A stretch of DNA of 64,000 nt from Sediminitomix flava (GCF_003149185.1 NZ_QGDO01000001.1:1426001-1490000); one strand, 5' to 3'; numbered from the stretch's first letter, positions 45,192-54,871 are shown. Notes: generated by a model from the letters alone, not told the origin. Numbers and translations are program-made.

Positions 45192-46421
45192 ATGAAAACG
45201 GTAATTGGTCCATTTACAGAGATTATTTCTCTCAAAGGACTTCCGCAAAAGGGAGCCTTGCAAGACGAACAACTACAGATAGACTATAATGCTGCCATTG
45301 TGGTAGAAGATGATAAAATCATTGAAATTGGTCCATTCAATGGCATGCTCAGAGAACACCCTGAGGCGAAAATTGAAAGTATTGAGGGACCGCACGTACT
45401 TTTACCTGGTTTTGTAGATTGCCATACGCACATTTGTTGGGCTGGGAACAGGGCTCAAGATTATGCGATGCGCATTGCGGGTAAATCGTATTTGGATATA
45501 GCGAAAGCAGGTGGCGGAATTTGGGACAGCGTTACGCAAACTCGTAAAGCAAGTGAAGCCATTTTAGCCGCTTACACCAAAGCTAGAGCTAAGCGTCATT
45601 TGTTGGAAGGAATCACGACCATAGAAGTAAAAAGTGGCTATGCTCTTTCCGAAGAAGATGAGTTAAAAATGCTTCGTGCCATCAAAAAAGCAAACGACGA
45701 AAGTAAAGCTGATTTAGTTTCTACTTGCCTTTCGGCTCACATTAAGCCAAAAGATTTTGAAGGCGATGAGGAAGCCTACCTCAACATGATCTTGGAAAAA
45801 ATATTGCCTGTAGCCAAGGCAGAAGGTTTAACTAATCGTGTGGATATCTTTATTGAAGATTCGGCTTTCAGTACCGAAAAGTCAAAGCCATATTTGGAAA
45901 AAGCCAAAGCAATGGGCTTCGATATTACTGTTCATGCCGATCAGTTTACTACAGGAGGTTCTAAAGTAGCGGTTGAAGTTGGGGCTTTAGGTGCCGAGCA
46001 TCTGGAAGCTACAAGCGATGAAGAAATTGAACTTTTGGCAAATTCTGATACTGTAGCAGTCGCACTCCCTGGTGCATCGGTTGGTTTGGGAGAGCCATTT
46101 ACTCCTGCTCGTAAACTTTTAGACAAAGGTGCTGCAGTCGCTATTGCGAGTGATTGGAATCCTGGTTCTGCCCCAATGGGTGACTTGCTCACACAAGCTG
46201 CTATTTTGAGTACTTTCCAAAAACTAAGTACTGCTGAAGTCTTTGCAGGTTTGACTTTCAGAGCTGCAAAAGCCTTAAACTTGGAAGACAGAGGTACCCT
46301 AGAAAATGGTAAACTTGCCGATTTCCAAGCTTATGCCACAGACGATTTCAGAAATATCTTGTACCAACAAGGAAAAATGAAGCCTGCTATGGTCTGGAAA
46401 AAAGGTGAAAGAGTGAAGTAA
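45192..46421 (+). CDS. hutI: Imidazolonepropionase
   Basis: Metal-dependent amidohydrolase that opens 4-imidazolone-5-propionate to N-formimino-L-glutamate, the third step of histidine degradation. In 409 residues it shows the metal motif DCHTHICWAG, the HutI signature YLDIAKAGGGIWDSVTQTRKA-type segment, the later HADQFT motif and the metal Asp in ASDWNPGSAPMGD. Length and motifs fit HutI well. The hutU, hutH and hutG genes are not in the window, so the pathway must be dispersed. Confidence 0.95.
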   Translation: MKTVIGPFTEIISLKGLPQKGALQDEQLQIDYNAAIVVEDDKIIEIGPFNGMLREHPEAKIESIEGPHVLLPGFVDCHTHICWAGNRAQDYAMRIAGKSYLDIAKAGGGIWDSVTQTRKASEAILAAYTKARAKRHLLEGITTIEVKSGYALSEEDELKMLRAIKKANDESKADLVSTCLSAHIKPKDFEGDEEAYLNMILEKILPVAKAEGLTNRVDIFIEDSAFSTEKSKPYLEKAKAMGFDITVHADQFTTGGSKVAVEVGALGAEHLEATSDEEIELLANSDTVAVALPGASVGLGEPFTPARKLLDKGAAVAIASDWNPGSAPMGDLLTQAAILSTFQKLSTAEVFAGLTFRAAKALNLEDRGTLENGKLADFQAYATDDFRNILYQQGKMKPAMVWKKGERVK

Positions 46422-46442
46422 ATTTCTATGCCATTTCCCAAT

Positions 46443-46495
46443 AAAAAAAGACTTCAGATTCGTTCTAAAAAAGATTGAATCTGAAGTCTTTTTAA
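46443..46495. terminator. Strong bidirectional terminator
   Basis: The perfect 17-bp arms AAAAAGACTTCAGATTC (46445-46461) and GAATCTGAAGTCTTTTT (46477-46493) lie between the convergent hutI and response-regulator genes. Confidence 0.92.
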
Positions 46496-46514
46496 ATATA
46501 AACTCTTTCAGTTC

Positions 46515-47192
46515 TTAGAAAGTCTTTCCTTTCAGTTTTCGAAGGAGTTCTACGGTACTATTCACCTTCATTTTTTTCATAATATTGAAACGGTGTGTTT
46601 CAATAGTTCGCGCACTCTTATTCAGCTCAACAGCAATATCCTTACTACTTTTCCCCTCAGCTACATGCTTCAATATTTCTTTTTCGCGTTTTGTCAGTTC
46701 AGCAGCTAAAGCTTCAATACTATTTTCCTCTTCTGCTACTGGCATCTGTGCGATGTTTGGCGAAGTCAGCTCTTTAATCAAGATTCCTGAAATATCTCCG
46801 CTATAAAACTTCTTCCCGTCAGCAACCGAACGAATAGCTCGAATCAATTCATCTTTATTGGCATCTTTAAGAATATAGCCCGAAGCCCCATTTCGCACCG
46901 CATGAAGAATATAGTCATCATCGTTGTGCATAGATAAAATAAGGACTTTGGCACTAGGATCGTGCATGACTAATTGCCTTGTAGCCTCCAATCCGTTCAT
47001 TACAGGCATACGAATATCCATCACTACAAGGTCAGGTGTTGTTTGATTGTATAGTTCTAGTGCTTCTTCACCATTGGCAGCCTCTCCAATCACCTTAAGC
47101 TCTTGGTGTTGGCTTAGCAATAGTTTAATACCGTCACGAACTACGGTATGATCATCTACTAGTATAATTCTGATTTGTTTTTCTACTCCCAT
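46515..47192 (-). CDS. NarL/FixJ-family response regulator
   Basis: Two-domain response regulator, 225 residues. The receiver (1-120) has Asp14/Asp15 (VDDH), phospho-acceptor Asp59 (LVVMDIRMP) and the late Lys in YILKDANK. The C-terminal LuxR-type HTH (about 160-220) reads LTKREKEILKHVAEGKSSKDIA and TIETHRFNIMKKM. No histidine kinase gene adjoins it, so it is an orphan whose partner lies elsewhere. It is transcribed alone towards the hutI terminator. Confidence 0.93.
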   Translation of the reverse strand: MGVEKQIRIILVDDHTVVRDGIKLLLSQHQELKVIGEAANGEEALELYNQTTPDLVVMDIRMPVMNGLEATRQLVMHDPSAKVLILSMHNDDDYILHAVRNGASGYILKDANKDELIRAIRSVADGKKFYSGDISGILIKELTSPNIAQMPVAEEENSIEALAAELTKREKEILKHVAEGKSSKDIAVELNKSARTIETHRFNIMKKMKVNSTVELLRKLKGKTF

Positions 47193-47365
47193 TTTTACTC
47201 AGAAACTGTCCTATAGGATTTGATGCCCCGAATATACAGAAAAAGTTACATGCTTTCAGCAAATAACACCATTGTAGCCTAAGGAATTCGCTCAAATACA
47301 TACGGTCATCGCTATTTGACAATCATTATTAACTTTTTAAAGTGCTAAAACGTGCTTTTTATATG

Positions 47366-47403
47366 AAAAAACTCCTTCCCAAGAAATTCTTCAAGGAAAG
47401 GAG
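47366..47403 (-). terminator. Terminator of the TonB receptor gene
   Basis: CTCCTTCCC (47372-47380) pairs with GGAAAGGAG (47395-47403) apart from one wobble. On the minus strand six T follow (plus-strand A-run 47366-47371). Confidence 0.75.
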
Positions 47404-47454
47404 CTAGGAGAAAGGGTTGAAAATATATTTAACTAAAGAATTATTCTTTCTGAC

Positions 47455-49824
47455 TTAAAACTCTACTCTATAACTCAAATTTGGGAGAAAACCCATCTGA
47501 GCAATTTCTTTGAATTGACCTTCAAATCGGTTGTAATATCGATGTGTAGAAGTTTGTACATTGGTTACATTCTGAATATCTAGCGACCAAGTGTGTGTAC
47601 TTTTTTTCTTGTTGGTAATCAAATTCAGTTGTAAATCTATTCGCATGATGTCATCACCTTTCAGAGAATAAATTTCATCTTCTACAAAAACAGTTTGTTC
47701 TTCTCTTAAAGAAGCTTCTTCGTCGATTGGGGTGTAATAGTAACCGCCCATCAGAGCAAACTTACCCCCTACACCAAAAGTCTTACTCTTTCCTTTTTTT
47801 GTTTCCCATTGCCATTCTTTTCCACCAACAAGATTTCCAGCATAATTCCCGTTGAAATGACTATTTCTTTCTACGCCATCCAAGGCTGTATATTTAGCAT
47901 CGTACACAGTACCGCTTAGCAAATAATAATAGCCATTCATAAAGTATTTTTCTAAAGTCAGCTCTACTCCCACATTTCTACCCGTTCCTTCGTTGAGCAA
48001 TTCTGTCCCCCAAAGTTCATCGCCAGAAGTGATATTCATACTCGATTCATTCCTGTTTTCATCATTGATTACAGGTACGTCATAATGTCTTTGGTAATAG
48101 GCTTCAGCCTTAAAATTGAGTTGGTCAGAAAAGAAATGTTGATAACCGATGACATAATGTTCCGACTTTGCCATTCTTAAATCTAAATTCGGTTGATAGG
48201 TATTGCCGTTTTCATCAACTACTTGCGTGAGGTAAACGGATAAATCTTCTGCATTGCTATGCAGACCATAACCAATAGATATAATGTCTTTTGCTCCAAG
48301 ACTGTATTGCAGAGAAAAACGAGGTTCTACAACAGTTTCTTCTGTCTGTCTGAAATGCGTAAGGTGAACTCCCGAATTGAGGGATAGTCTGTTATTGACT
48401 GCATATTTCCACATTCCGTAAGTTTCTAGAATATTACTACTTCCTTTATCGTCCAGATAAGTAATTGTTTGATTAAAATCTTTTTCGAAAATAGATACTT
48501 TAATATCATAATTGAGATTCTGCCAAAGCGCTCCTACTTTGAACTTATGCTTGTTATTCAATTTATGTGTCAAATCCCACTTCATCCGATACTCAGGTCT
48601 GCTTGAAGCATACTCCCCTTCCAAATGCATTTCGGAAGCTGTAGGAGAATCTAACATATACTGAATAAGATCACTCTTTTTAGAGGTCGCTTGAAATGTT
48701 GTTTCTAGTTTCGTTTTAGGGCTGATCGAAAGATTATGCTGAAGCCCCACAATACCGAATGAGGTAGTAAAATCAATATCTTCATAGACCAATCCATCCG
48801 CTGTTGATTCTTTCTGATCGATGCTATTATAACCTCCCAAACCATAGGCTATGATCTCTCCCTTTTTGCCAAGGTCAAACTTCAGCTTAAAACTTCCATC
48901 TTGATAATTCGGAATGTTATCTCCAACAATTCTCAAACCTGCGGCATGTAAAAGGCCTAAACTAGAGTATCTATAATTCACTATGAATGAATTATTCCCT
49001 GAGTCGGTAAATGGCCCTTCAGCCGTAAGGTCTGTTCCGAGTGCCCCCAACTCAAAACCAAATTGTGTCTGTTGGTTATTTCCTTCTTTCAATTGAATAT
49101 TGAAAATACCTGAAGTAGCATTGCCATATTCAGCAGGAAAAGCTCCCATATAAAAATCTGAATTGGCAAGCATAGCGCTATTCAGTGCCGAAATTCCTCC
49201 ACCTGTACCTCCTTCATTGGCAAAGTGATTCGGATTAGGAATTGGCATTCCTTCCAATCGCCACTGTAAACCTCGCGGCGAATTTCCTCTCACTACAATA
49301 TCATTATTCCCTTCGGGGCTTCCCATGGTCACTCCCGCAAATGTTGTGAGCATTCGAGAAGGATCAGAAAGACCACCGGGCATACGTTCTGTTTCTTCTA
49401 CACTAAATGTCCTTGCTGAAACTACTGCAAACTCATTCTGAGAAATAGCTTTATCTGTTTGTGCCACAACATCTACACTTTCTAGCATTTCAGAAGACTC
49501 TTTTAAAAACTCGCTGATAACGGCTTCTTTCGCTCTGCTAATAATGATATTGTGTATCAATTTGGGTTCATAGCCTACAAAAGAGATTTGTAATGACTGC
49601 CTTCCTAATGGCGCATTGGTTATACTAAATTCACCATCCATATTGGTCACTGCTCCAATAACCGAATGATCAGAGGTCATGATTTGGACACTTGCACCAA
49701 CCAAAGCTTCCTTGGTATCAGCATCTTTAATTACTCCTCTGACTGTCTGGGCGTGGGTTATCGCCCCTTGAAAAAAGGCAATACAGAAGAGCATCACTAA
49801 TGGAAAGTAGTGTTGAATTTTCAT
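47455..49824 (-). CDS. TonB-dependent receptor with carboxypeptidase-like domain
   Basis: Outer-membrane active transporter, 789 residues. Signal peptide (1-25, ending THAQ), CarboxypepD_reg-like domain (about 27-110: GVIKDADTKEALVGASVQI, DGEFSITNAPLG), plug domain (about 130-240, with GNNDIVVRGNSPRGLQWRLEG), and a barrel ending NLSYRVEF. The plug motif RGNSPRGLQWRLEG and the FANEGGTGGGISAL loop are typical of the Bacteroidota receptors without a SusD partner. Substrate unknown, perhaps a siderophore, peptide or vitamin. No partner transport genes adjoin it. Confidence 0.92.
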   Translation of the reverse strand: MKIQHYFPLVMLFCIAFFQGAITHAQTVRGVIKDADTKEALVGASVQIMTSDHSVIGAVTNMDGEFSITNAPLGRQSLQISFVGYEPKLIHNIIISRAKEAVISEFLKESSEMLESVDVVAQTDKAISQNEFAVVSARTFSVEETERMPGGLSDPSRMLTTFAGVTMGSPEGNNDIVVRGNSPRGLQWRLEGMPIPNPNHFANEGGTGGGISALNSAMLANSDFYMGAFPAEYGNATSGIFNIQLKEGNNQQTQFGFELGALGTDLTAEGPFTDSGNNSFIVNYRYSSLGLLHAAGLRIVGDNIPNYQDGSFKLKFDLGKKGEIIAYGLGGYNSIDQKESTADGLVYEDIDFTTSFGIVGLQHNLSISPKTKLETTFQATSKKSDLIQYMLDSPTASEMHLEGEYASSRPEYRMKWDLTHKLNNKHKFKVGALWQNLNYDIKVSIFEKDFNQTITYLDDKGSSNILETYGMWKYAVNNRLSLNSGVHLTHFRQTEETVVEPRFSLQYSLGAKDIISIGYGLHSNAEDLSVYLTQVVDENGNTYQPNLDLRMAKSEHYVIGYQHFFSDQLNFKAEAYYQRHYDVPVINDENRNESSMNITSGDELWGTELLNEGTGRNVGVELTLEKYFMNGYYYLLSGTVYDAKYTALDGVERNSHFNGNYAGNLVGGKEWQWETKKGKSKTFGVGGKFALMGGYYYTPIDEEASLREEQTVFVEDEIYSLKGDDIMRIDLQLNLITNKKKSTHTWSLDIQNVTNVQTSTHRYYNRFEGQFKEIAQMGFLPNLSYRVEF

Positions 49825-49996
49825 CTTGGTTTTATGTTTTTAGTTACTTACACTACCAAGTTTCCTTCAGATGAGAATACCCCTATCTCATCTATACTTT
49901 TTTTTGAAAATATTTTTTTACAAGCTAAAAAAAGAGTCCTTTTTCAGTACTTAGAATTTACAGACAGAAAGCCATAAATTTTTGAGATTGAAATGC

Positions 49997-50004
49997 TAAA
50001 TTTG
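49997..50004 (+). promoter_or_regulatory. -7 box of the M15 peptidase gene
   Basis: TAAATTTG is a perfect TAnnTTTG box, 24 nt before the ATG at 50029. Confidence 0.55.
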
Positions 50005-50028
50005 GGATAAACTTTTTGAGCTGTATTT

Positions 50029-50565
50029 ATGAAAAAATTATTCAAAGGACTTTTTTCGATATTCCTATTTTTGGTATTAACCAGCGGAATTTTATTCGCA
50101 ATTTACCCGAAGCAAAGCAAAAAATTTCTTTTAGAAAGTATTGCTACAATCACCCCGATTTTAATTAAATCTGATCCTTATCAAGAAAACAAGTACGGTG
50201 TTCATCCACTACTTTATCAGAAAGTGGAACAAATGAGACTTCAACTTCAAAAAGAAGGAATTTACATAAAAGTGATTCGTGGGCATCGGAATTTAAAAGA
50301 ACAAGCAAGATTGTATGCTCAAGGGCGAACAACAAAAGGAGGGATTGTGACAAATGCAATTCCAGGACTCTCATTTCATAATTATGGTTGGGCTGTAGAT
50401 GTGGTTGTATTTGAAAATGGGAAACCGAAGTGGAATAACAGACATTGGGATAGAATAGGCGAAGTAGGAAAATCTTTAGGTCTTACTTGGGGTGGGGATT
50501 GGAAAAAACTTGTAGACCGACCACATTTTCAACTAAAAATAAAAGATATTTTACTAGCTGACTAA
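50029..50565 (+). CDS. M15 family peptidoglycan peptidase
   Basis: Zinc peptidase of the M15 family (VanY / CwlK-like L-alanyl-D-glutamate or D,D-carboxypeptidase), 178 residues. An N-terminal membrane anchor or uncleaved signal (about 8-26) places the domain in the periplasm. Zinc ligands His117 (SFHNYGWAVD), Asp124 and His166 (DRPHFQL) are all present, with the family segment IRGHRNLKEQARLYAQGRT. It trims peptidoglycan stem peptides. It has a perfect -7 box and its own terminator, so it is monocistronic. Confidence 0.92.
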   Translation: MKKLFKGLFSIFLFLVLTSGILFAIYPKQSKKFLLESIATITPILIKSDPYQENKYGVHPLLYQKVEQMRLQLQKEGIYIKVIRGHRNLKEQARLYAQGRTTKGGIVTNAIPGLSFHNYGWAVDVVVFENGKPKWNNRHWDRIGEVGKSLGLTWGGDWKKLVDRPHFQLKIKDILLAD

Positions 50566-50569
50566 GTAA

Positions 50570-50608
50570 AAAAGCAGCTACTTTCCTTCTAAGTTAGTAA
50601 CTGCTTTT
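50570..50608. terminator. Bidirectional terminator
   Basis: The arms AAAAGCAGcTACT (50570-50582) and AGTaaCTGCTTTT (50596-50608), with one mismatch, lie between the convergent M15 peptidase and hydrolase genes. Confidence 0.8.
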
Positions 50609-50617
50609 CATATTTTA

Positions 50618-51376
50618 TTAACCAATAAATTCGGTTACAAGTGTAATTAACTCTTGAGGTTTAACAGCTTGTACCCAATGGTTAGCTCCTTCTACCATCT
50701 CGATTCTTACATCACTAAAAATTGTAGGAATTTCTTCCTGATCTTTCTCCAAAATATAATCAGATAGTGTTCCTCCTATAAATAATGTAGGTGTCTCACA
50801 CGAACTTCCTTCTGGTAATGCTTTCCCCACTTCCTCAATATTATTAGAAATCACATCTAGGTTAATTTTCCACTCAAAACCATCTGAGGTACGAGAAAGG
50901 TTTTTCAAGAGAAACTGACGAACACCAAGCTCACTCACATATTGTGCTAAAGCCTTATCAGCCTGTCCTCTACTCTTTATCTCACTCAAATCTAGACTGT
51001 GGAGTCCTGCCAAAATACTGTGATGGTGTACAGGATAATATCTCGGTGAAATATCTACAACAATCAGTTTATTGATAAGCTCAGGGTATTTTACAGCAAA
51101 TAGCATTGCGACCTTTCCTCCCATTGAATGACCAAGAATATTAGGATTCTTGATATCATACTCTTCAATAAATGCCTTCAAATCTTCAACCATCACTTCA
51201 TAATTCCATTCATCGGCATGTGGCGACTGTCCATGATTTCGTTGATCGACTAAAAAAACACGGTATTTTTCACTCAATATTTTTGTTTGCGGCATCCAGT
51301 TATCAGAAGAACCAAACAAACCATGAAGTACGATTAGTGGTTCTCCTTCTCCCGACTCTCTATAAAAAAGATTCAT
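50618..51376 (-). CDS. Alpha/beta hydrolase (YbfF-like esterase)
   Basis: Cytoplasmic 252-residue alpha/beta hydrolase of the YbfF/esterase subgroup. Seen: LIVLHGLFGSSDNW oxyanion region, DQRNHGQSPH strand-loop, nucleophile serine in LGHSMGGKVAM, VDISPRYY after it, and the terminal ANHWVQAVKP histidine. YbfF-type enzymes hydrolyse short acyl esters and acyl-CoA; the natural substrate is unknown. Monocistronic, convergent with the M15 peptidase gene. Confidence 0.9.
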   Translation of the reverse strand: MNLFYRESGEGEPLIVLHGLFGSSDNWMPQTKILSEKYRVFLVDQRNHGQSPHADEWNYEVMVEDLKAFIEEYDIKNPNILGHSMGGKVAMLFAVKYPELINKLIVVDISPRYYPVHHHSILAGLHSLDLSEIKSRGQADKALAQYVSELGVRQFLLKNLSRTSDGFEWKINLDVISNNIEEVGKALPEGSSCETPTLFIGGTLSDYILEKDQEEIPTIFSDVRIEMVEGANHWVQAVKPQELITLVTEFIG

Positions 51377-51495
51377 TTTTATCTATTTTTCCAATGACTA
51401 TTTCCTTGTTACTTCGTTAATAACTTGTGAAAAAATTTTATGTTAGCAACTTAATTAAAAAGATATACTTTTTGAACGCACAATAGTAAACATCT

Positions 51496-52002
51496 ATGAC
51501 GAATCTGAATATTAAACTATACATAGCAACTAGCTTACTTATTTTGAGTTTCGCCTCTTGTAAAATGAAAACAGCTGAAGAAATTGATGCTCCTGCAGTA
51601 AATCGAGAGATAAAAGATCGAAAAATCAGAAGATATAAACCTGCAGAGATTCAGCAAATAGCCTATGAAAGAGGTGTCGAAATCATTAGAGAAGTAAAAA
51701 AAGATACCCTAAACTGCAATACTACCACCTTTTCAACTCCCGAAAAATGGAATAACCTAATAGAAAGTATTCATCTTGTCTGTGAAGGTGAAAATTTAGA
51801 TACAGGTCTAGGAGTAGTAGGAAATGAACTTTGGAAAGCTTATCAAAACCAAAATTTAACCGAACTATTAGAAAAAGGTACAATACAAAGTGATTTACGA
51901 AATAAGAATTATATCTTTTCTGAAGCTGTAGCTGTAGAAGATGGCTTTGGTGTAATTTTTATTACAATGAGTAAAAAAGAAGTAGTCAGAAGTATGTACT
52001 AA
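51496..52002 (+). CDS. Lipoprotein of unknown function
   Basis: The 168-residue product has a lipoprotein signal ending LSFASC, so it is membrane-anchored. The mature chain is mostly helical. The segment EIQQIAYERGVEII and the late ENYIFSEAVAV-like part recall Tll0287/DUF3365-type sensor-like domains, but the similarity is weak and no haem motif is present. It has a strong terminator downstream and no operon partner. Confidence 0.72.
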   Translation: MTNLNIKLYIATSLLILSFASCKMKTAEEIDAPAVNREIKDRKIRRYKPAEIQQIAYERGVEIIREVKKDTLNCNTTTFSTPEKWNNLIESIHLVCEGENLDTGLGVVGNELWKAYQNQNLTELLEKGTIQSDLRNKNYIFSEAVAVEDGFGVIFITMSKKEVVRSMY

Positions 52003-52057
52003 TTGCAGACTTTTTAGGACTAATCTACCGAATTCTAAAAAATTGAATTATTCATAT

Positions 52058-52108
52058 AAAGATCTATCACTGATAGCCATAATAAGCGATTAGTGATAGA
52101 TCTTTTTT
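52058..52108 (+). terminator. Rho-independent terminator
   Basis: The perfect 14-bp stem AAAGATCTATCACT (52058-52071) / AGTGATAGATCTTT (52092-52105) is extended by a T-run. It ends the lipoprotein gene. Confidence 0.9.
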
Positions 52109-52355
52109 CATTAAGATAGGATTTTTTGAACTTTCTTAGTGAATGGAAACAAAATAGCGCTCTGAAGTATTAAATAATAGTAACGCAAGCGTAAATTAAT
52201 CATCTATACATTCATCCTCAGTTTTTTACATGTTAATCATTGCGTATACTTAACCATAAATAACTATCACTAAAAGGCAGTTTAACTGAGGAAAAGTTTT
52301 CTGTCTGACTCCATATGCGATCGGCGAAAACACTGCCTGTAACTCAGAACGCTAT
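52109..52355. other. Intergenic leader before the alpha/beta hydrolase gene
   Basis: Together with the terminator, this makes a 353-bp gap after the lipoprotein gene. No gene, repeat or confident promoter is visible. Confidence 0.4.
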
Positions 52356-53165
52356 ATGCCAAAACGATATATCAACGACATCGACCTATATTATGAAGAA
52401 TATGGAAGTGGAGAACCCCTGCTTCTAATTCATGGCTTAGGCTCTTGTTCGGGTGATTGGGACTATCAAGTATCAGATTTTCGTCATCATTATCGCTTGA
52501 TTATTCCAGATTTGAGAGGGCATGGAAACTCTAGCAAACCCAAGACGCCTTACAGCATGCGTCTTTTCGCACAAGATATTATAAGCCTTATTGAACAACT
52601 TAACCTTGAAAAAGTAAACCTAGTAGGCCTGTCTTTGGGAGGAATGATTTCTTTCCAAATAGCTGCACTACGTCCCGACCTCGTAAAATCTATGGTGGTT
52701 GTGAACAGTACTCCATCTTTCAAACCATCCACTTTTAGAGAACAATATAGCCTTTGGCTCAGACTTTCAATTTTACGCCTTTTTGGTTTAAGATATGCTT
52801 CTAGATTGGTTGCCGTAAGAATGTTTCCTAAACCAGAGCATGTTGCGCTCAAACAGCGTGTATACAGAAGATTAATCAATAACGATACACATGCCTACAA
52901 AAACTCAATCAGAGCTATTGTGCGTTGGAAACTCTCCGATGAACAGCTTAGGCATATGCATTTACCAATCTTGATTGTGACAGGAGATCGGGATATTTAT
53001 TCGGTAGCTTACAAAGAAGCTTACACCACAAAATTACCCAATGCAAAACTTGTTGTCATCCCTGATTCTGGACACGGAACCCCACATGATCAGCCTTTAC
53101 TCTTCAACAAGGAAGTCAAAGATTTCTTGGAAAAACCTAAAGTTTCTACCTCTGTAGCTTCTTAA
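52356..53165 (+). CDS. Alpha/beta hydrolase (PcaD-like subgroup)
   Basis: Cytoplasmic 269-residue hydrolase. It shows LLLIHGLGSCSGDWD, PDLRGHGNSSKP, the nucleophile serine in LVGLSLGGMISF, an acid in VTGDRDIYSV and the histidine in DSGHGTPHDQP. The order and spacing resemble 3-oxoadipate enol-lactonase-type hydrolases, but no aromatic-pathway genes adjoin it and the lid (about 130-190, basic and arginine-rich) differs. Start ATG is 353 bp from the previous gene. Substrate not assigned. Confidence 0.88.
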   Translation: MPKRYINDIDLYYEEYGSGEPLLLIHGLGSCSGDWDYQVSDFRHHYRLIIPDLRGHGNSSKPKTPYSMRLFAQDIISLIEQLNLEKVNLVGLSLGGMISFQIAALRPDLVKSMVVVNSTPSFKPSTFREQYSLWLRLSILRLFGLRYASRLVAVRMFPKPEHVALKQRVYRRLINNDTHAYKNSIRAIVRWKLSDEQLRHMHLPILIVTGDRDIYSVAYKEAYTTKLPNAKLVVIPDSGHGTPHDQPLLFNKEVKDFLEKPKVSTSVAS

Positions 53166-53323
53166 AGTTTGCATTTAAAGGTATTTCTCTCTAAAATTCT
53201 GAAGAATTACTTGAATAATTCTTAAAAAAATCTTTTCTCATTTTTTGGAACGAATTCAAGCCTTAGATTCGTACTTCTATCAGATACACCACTTTTTCGA
53301 TAAAAAAAATATTAGAAAAGGAT

Positions 53324-54190
53324 ATGTACATTCAGAATGAATTTTTGACAGCTTCATTTAATGCTCGTGGAGCAGAGCTTTGTAGCTTGAGAGATAAAAA
53401 CGGTAAAGAGTATATTTGGGATGCACAAGCTGCTCATTGGGCTAGACATGCTCCTATTTTATTTCCGATTGTAGGGAAGTTGAAAGACAACAAAATGACT
53501 TACAAAGGAACCGAATATGCAATGAACCAACATGGATTTGCAAGAGATAGAGTTTTCAAAATGCTCGAAAAAACAGCTACAAGTATCAAATTTGGATTGA
53601 GGCACGATGAAGATACACTAGAAGTTTTTCCTTTTGCATTTACTATACATATCATTTACACCCTCAAGGAGAATCAGTTGGAAGTAGCATATCATGTGAA
53701 GAATCCTGATACTGAAAAACTATACTTCTCTATTGGTGCACACCCTGCCTTCAATTGTCCTTTGGAAGACGGAAAAAAACGTTCGGATTACCAATTTGTA
53801 TTTGAAAAAGCGATTACGGCAGATACCTACAGAATTACGAACGGCAATCAGAACGGGGAAAAAGAACGTGTTATTACTAAGAAAAAGGAGCTTCAGATCA
53901 CTGACGATCTTTTTGAAAAAGATGCATTAGTATTTAAGAACTTCCCTTCTAGCTCAGTGGGTATTGCTGAAGTTGGCAAAACGCCTTATGTAAACATGCA
54001 CTTCAAAGGCTTTCCATTCTTAGGTTTATGGTCTGCTTCTAAAGATGCGCCATTTGTCTGTATTGAGCCTTGGTTGGGTATTGCAGATACAGTAGAAGGA
54101 CAAGAAGATTTCTCTAAAAAGGAAGGTGTAATTGAAGTTGCCCCTAAAGAAGCTTTCGACGCCTCATATACTATTGAAATTAATGCTTAA
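53324..54190 (+). CDS. Aldose 1-epimerase-like protein (LacX/GalM fold)
   Basis: Galactose-mutarotase-fold protein, 288 residues, of the LacX/YeaD-like group that interconverts sugar anomers. Seen: GAELCSLRDKNGKEYIWDA at the start, FPIVGKLKDNKM, a histidine in QHGFARD, the catalytic-site histidine in SIGAHPAFNCPL, and a C-terminal acidic residue in CIEPWLGIAD. These correspond to the substrate-binding pattern of the family. It is cytoplasmic, with its own terminator. The sugar acted on is unknown, and no sugar pathway genes lie beside it. Confidence 0.9.
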   Translation: MYIQNEFLTASFNARGAELCSLRDKNGKEYIWDAQAAHWARHAPILFPIVGKLKDNKMTYKGTEYAMNQHGFARDRVFKMLEKTATSIKFGLRHDEDTLEVFPFAFTIHIIYTLKENQLEVAYHVKNPDTEKLYFSIGAHPAFNCPLEDGKKRSDYQFVFEKAITADTYRITNGNQNGEKERVITKKKELQITDDLFEKDALVFKNFPSSSVGIAEVGKTPYVNMHFKGFPFLGLWSASKDAPFVCIEPWLGIADTVEGQEDFSKKEGVIEVAPKEAFDASYTIEINA

Positions 54191-54214
54191 TTTTAAGCTT
54201 TAAAATATATAATC

Positions 54215-54243
54215 ATAGGGTTGCTTCACGGCAACCCTATTTT
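54215..54243 (+). terminator. Rho-independent terminator
   Basis: The perfect 10-bp stem ATAGGGTTGC (54215-54224) / GCAACCCTAT (54231-54240) is followed by a short T-run between the epimerase-like gene and paiB. Confidence 0.8.
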
Positions 54244-54257
54244 ACTTTTATAGCGCA

Positions 54258-54866
54258 ATGTATCCTCCAAAACACTATCAAGAAACTGACTTTTCAAACA
54301 TCATTGCTTGTATTCGTCAATTTCCATTTGCCACACTTATTTCTGTAGAAGAAGGTGAAAGTTACATCACACATCTACCATTGATGTACAAAACAGATGA
54401 TCAGGGGAATGGGAAATTAGTAGGACATCTAGACCGAAATAATCCGCATGCTGCATTTTTCAAGGATAAAAAAATAAAGGTGATTTTTCATGGACCTAGT
54501 GAATACATCTCTCCTACTTACATGACAACCTCACAATTACCGACTTGGAATTATGTAAAAGTTCATGTGGAAGGCACAACAAGAGAGATCACAGCTGCTG
54601 AAGATGTAAAAACACTGATGGTAGAAATGACTGAATTTTTAGAGAAATCAGATCAACCATTTGAACTCGATTACAATGATCCTCGAATGGAAAAGTACTT
54701 GCCTTACATCTTGGGTTTTGAAATTTCTATTGAAAAATGGGAAGGTAAATTCAAACTCTCACAAGATAAAAGCCCTATAGACCGTCAGAAAACAAAAGAA
54801 GCTATGTTTGAAAAAAGCACAGAAGGTCTGAAAGAATTCTTGGATACGGTCTATGGAGAAGAATAA
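54258..54866 (+). CDS. paiB: PaiB-family FMN-binding protein
   Basis: FMN-binding split-barrel protein of the PaiB family (FMN_bind_2), described in Bacillus as a negative regulator of degradative enzymes and sporulation. In 202 residues it starts with the family signature MYPPKHYQETD. It has THLPLMY, GHLDRNNPHAAFF, FHGPSEYISPTYM and the conserved VPTWNY-like segment (LPTWNYVKVHVEG). No PaiA acetyltransferase gene adjoins it. Whether it regulates transcription or acts as a flavoenzyme here cannot be told. Confidence 0.92.
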   Translation: MYPPKHYQETDFSNIIACIRQFPFATLISVEEGESYITHLPLMYKTDDQGNGKLVGHLDRNNPHAAFFKDKKIKVIFHGPSEYISPTYMTTSQLPTWNYVKVHVEGTTREITAAEDVKTLMVEMTEFLEKSDQPFELDYNDPRMEKYLPYILGFEISIEKWEGKFKLSQDKSPIDRQKTKEAMFEKSTEGLKEFLDTVYGEE

Positions 54867-54871
54867 AAAAT

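Noticed and set aside
46515-47192. Kinase partner for the NarL-type regulator in the adjacent genes
   Set aside because: Neighbours are hutI and a TonB receptor; no histidine kinase motif is present.
47366-47403. Small RNA gene downstream of the TonB receptor
   Set aside because: The stem plus T-run reads best as the receptor gene's own terminator on the minus strand.
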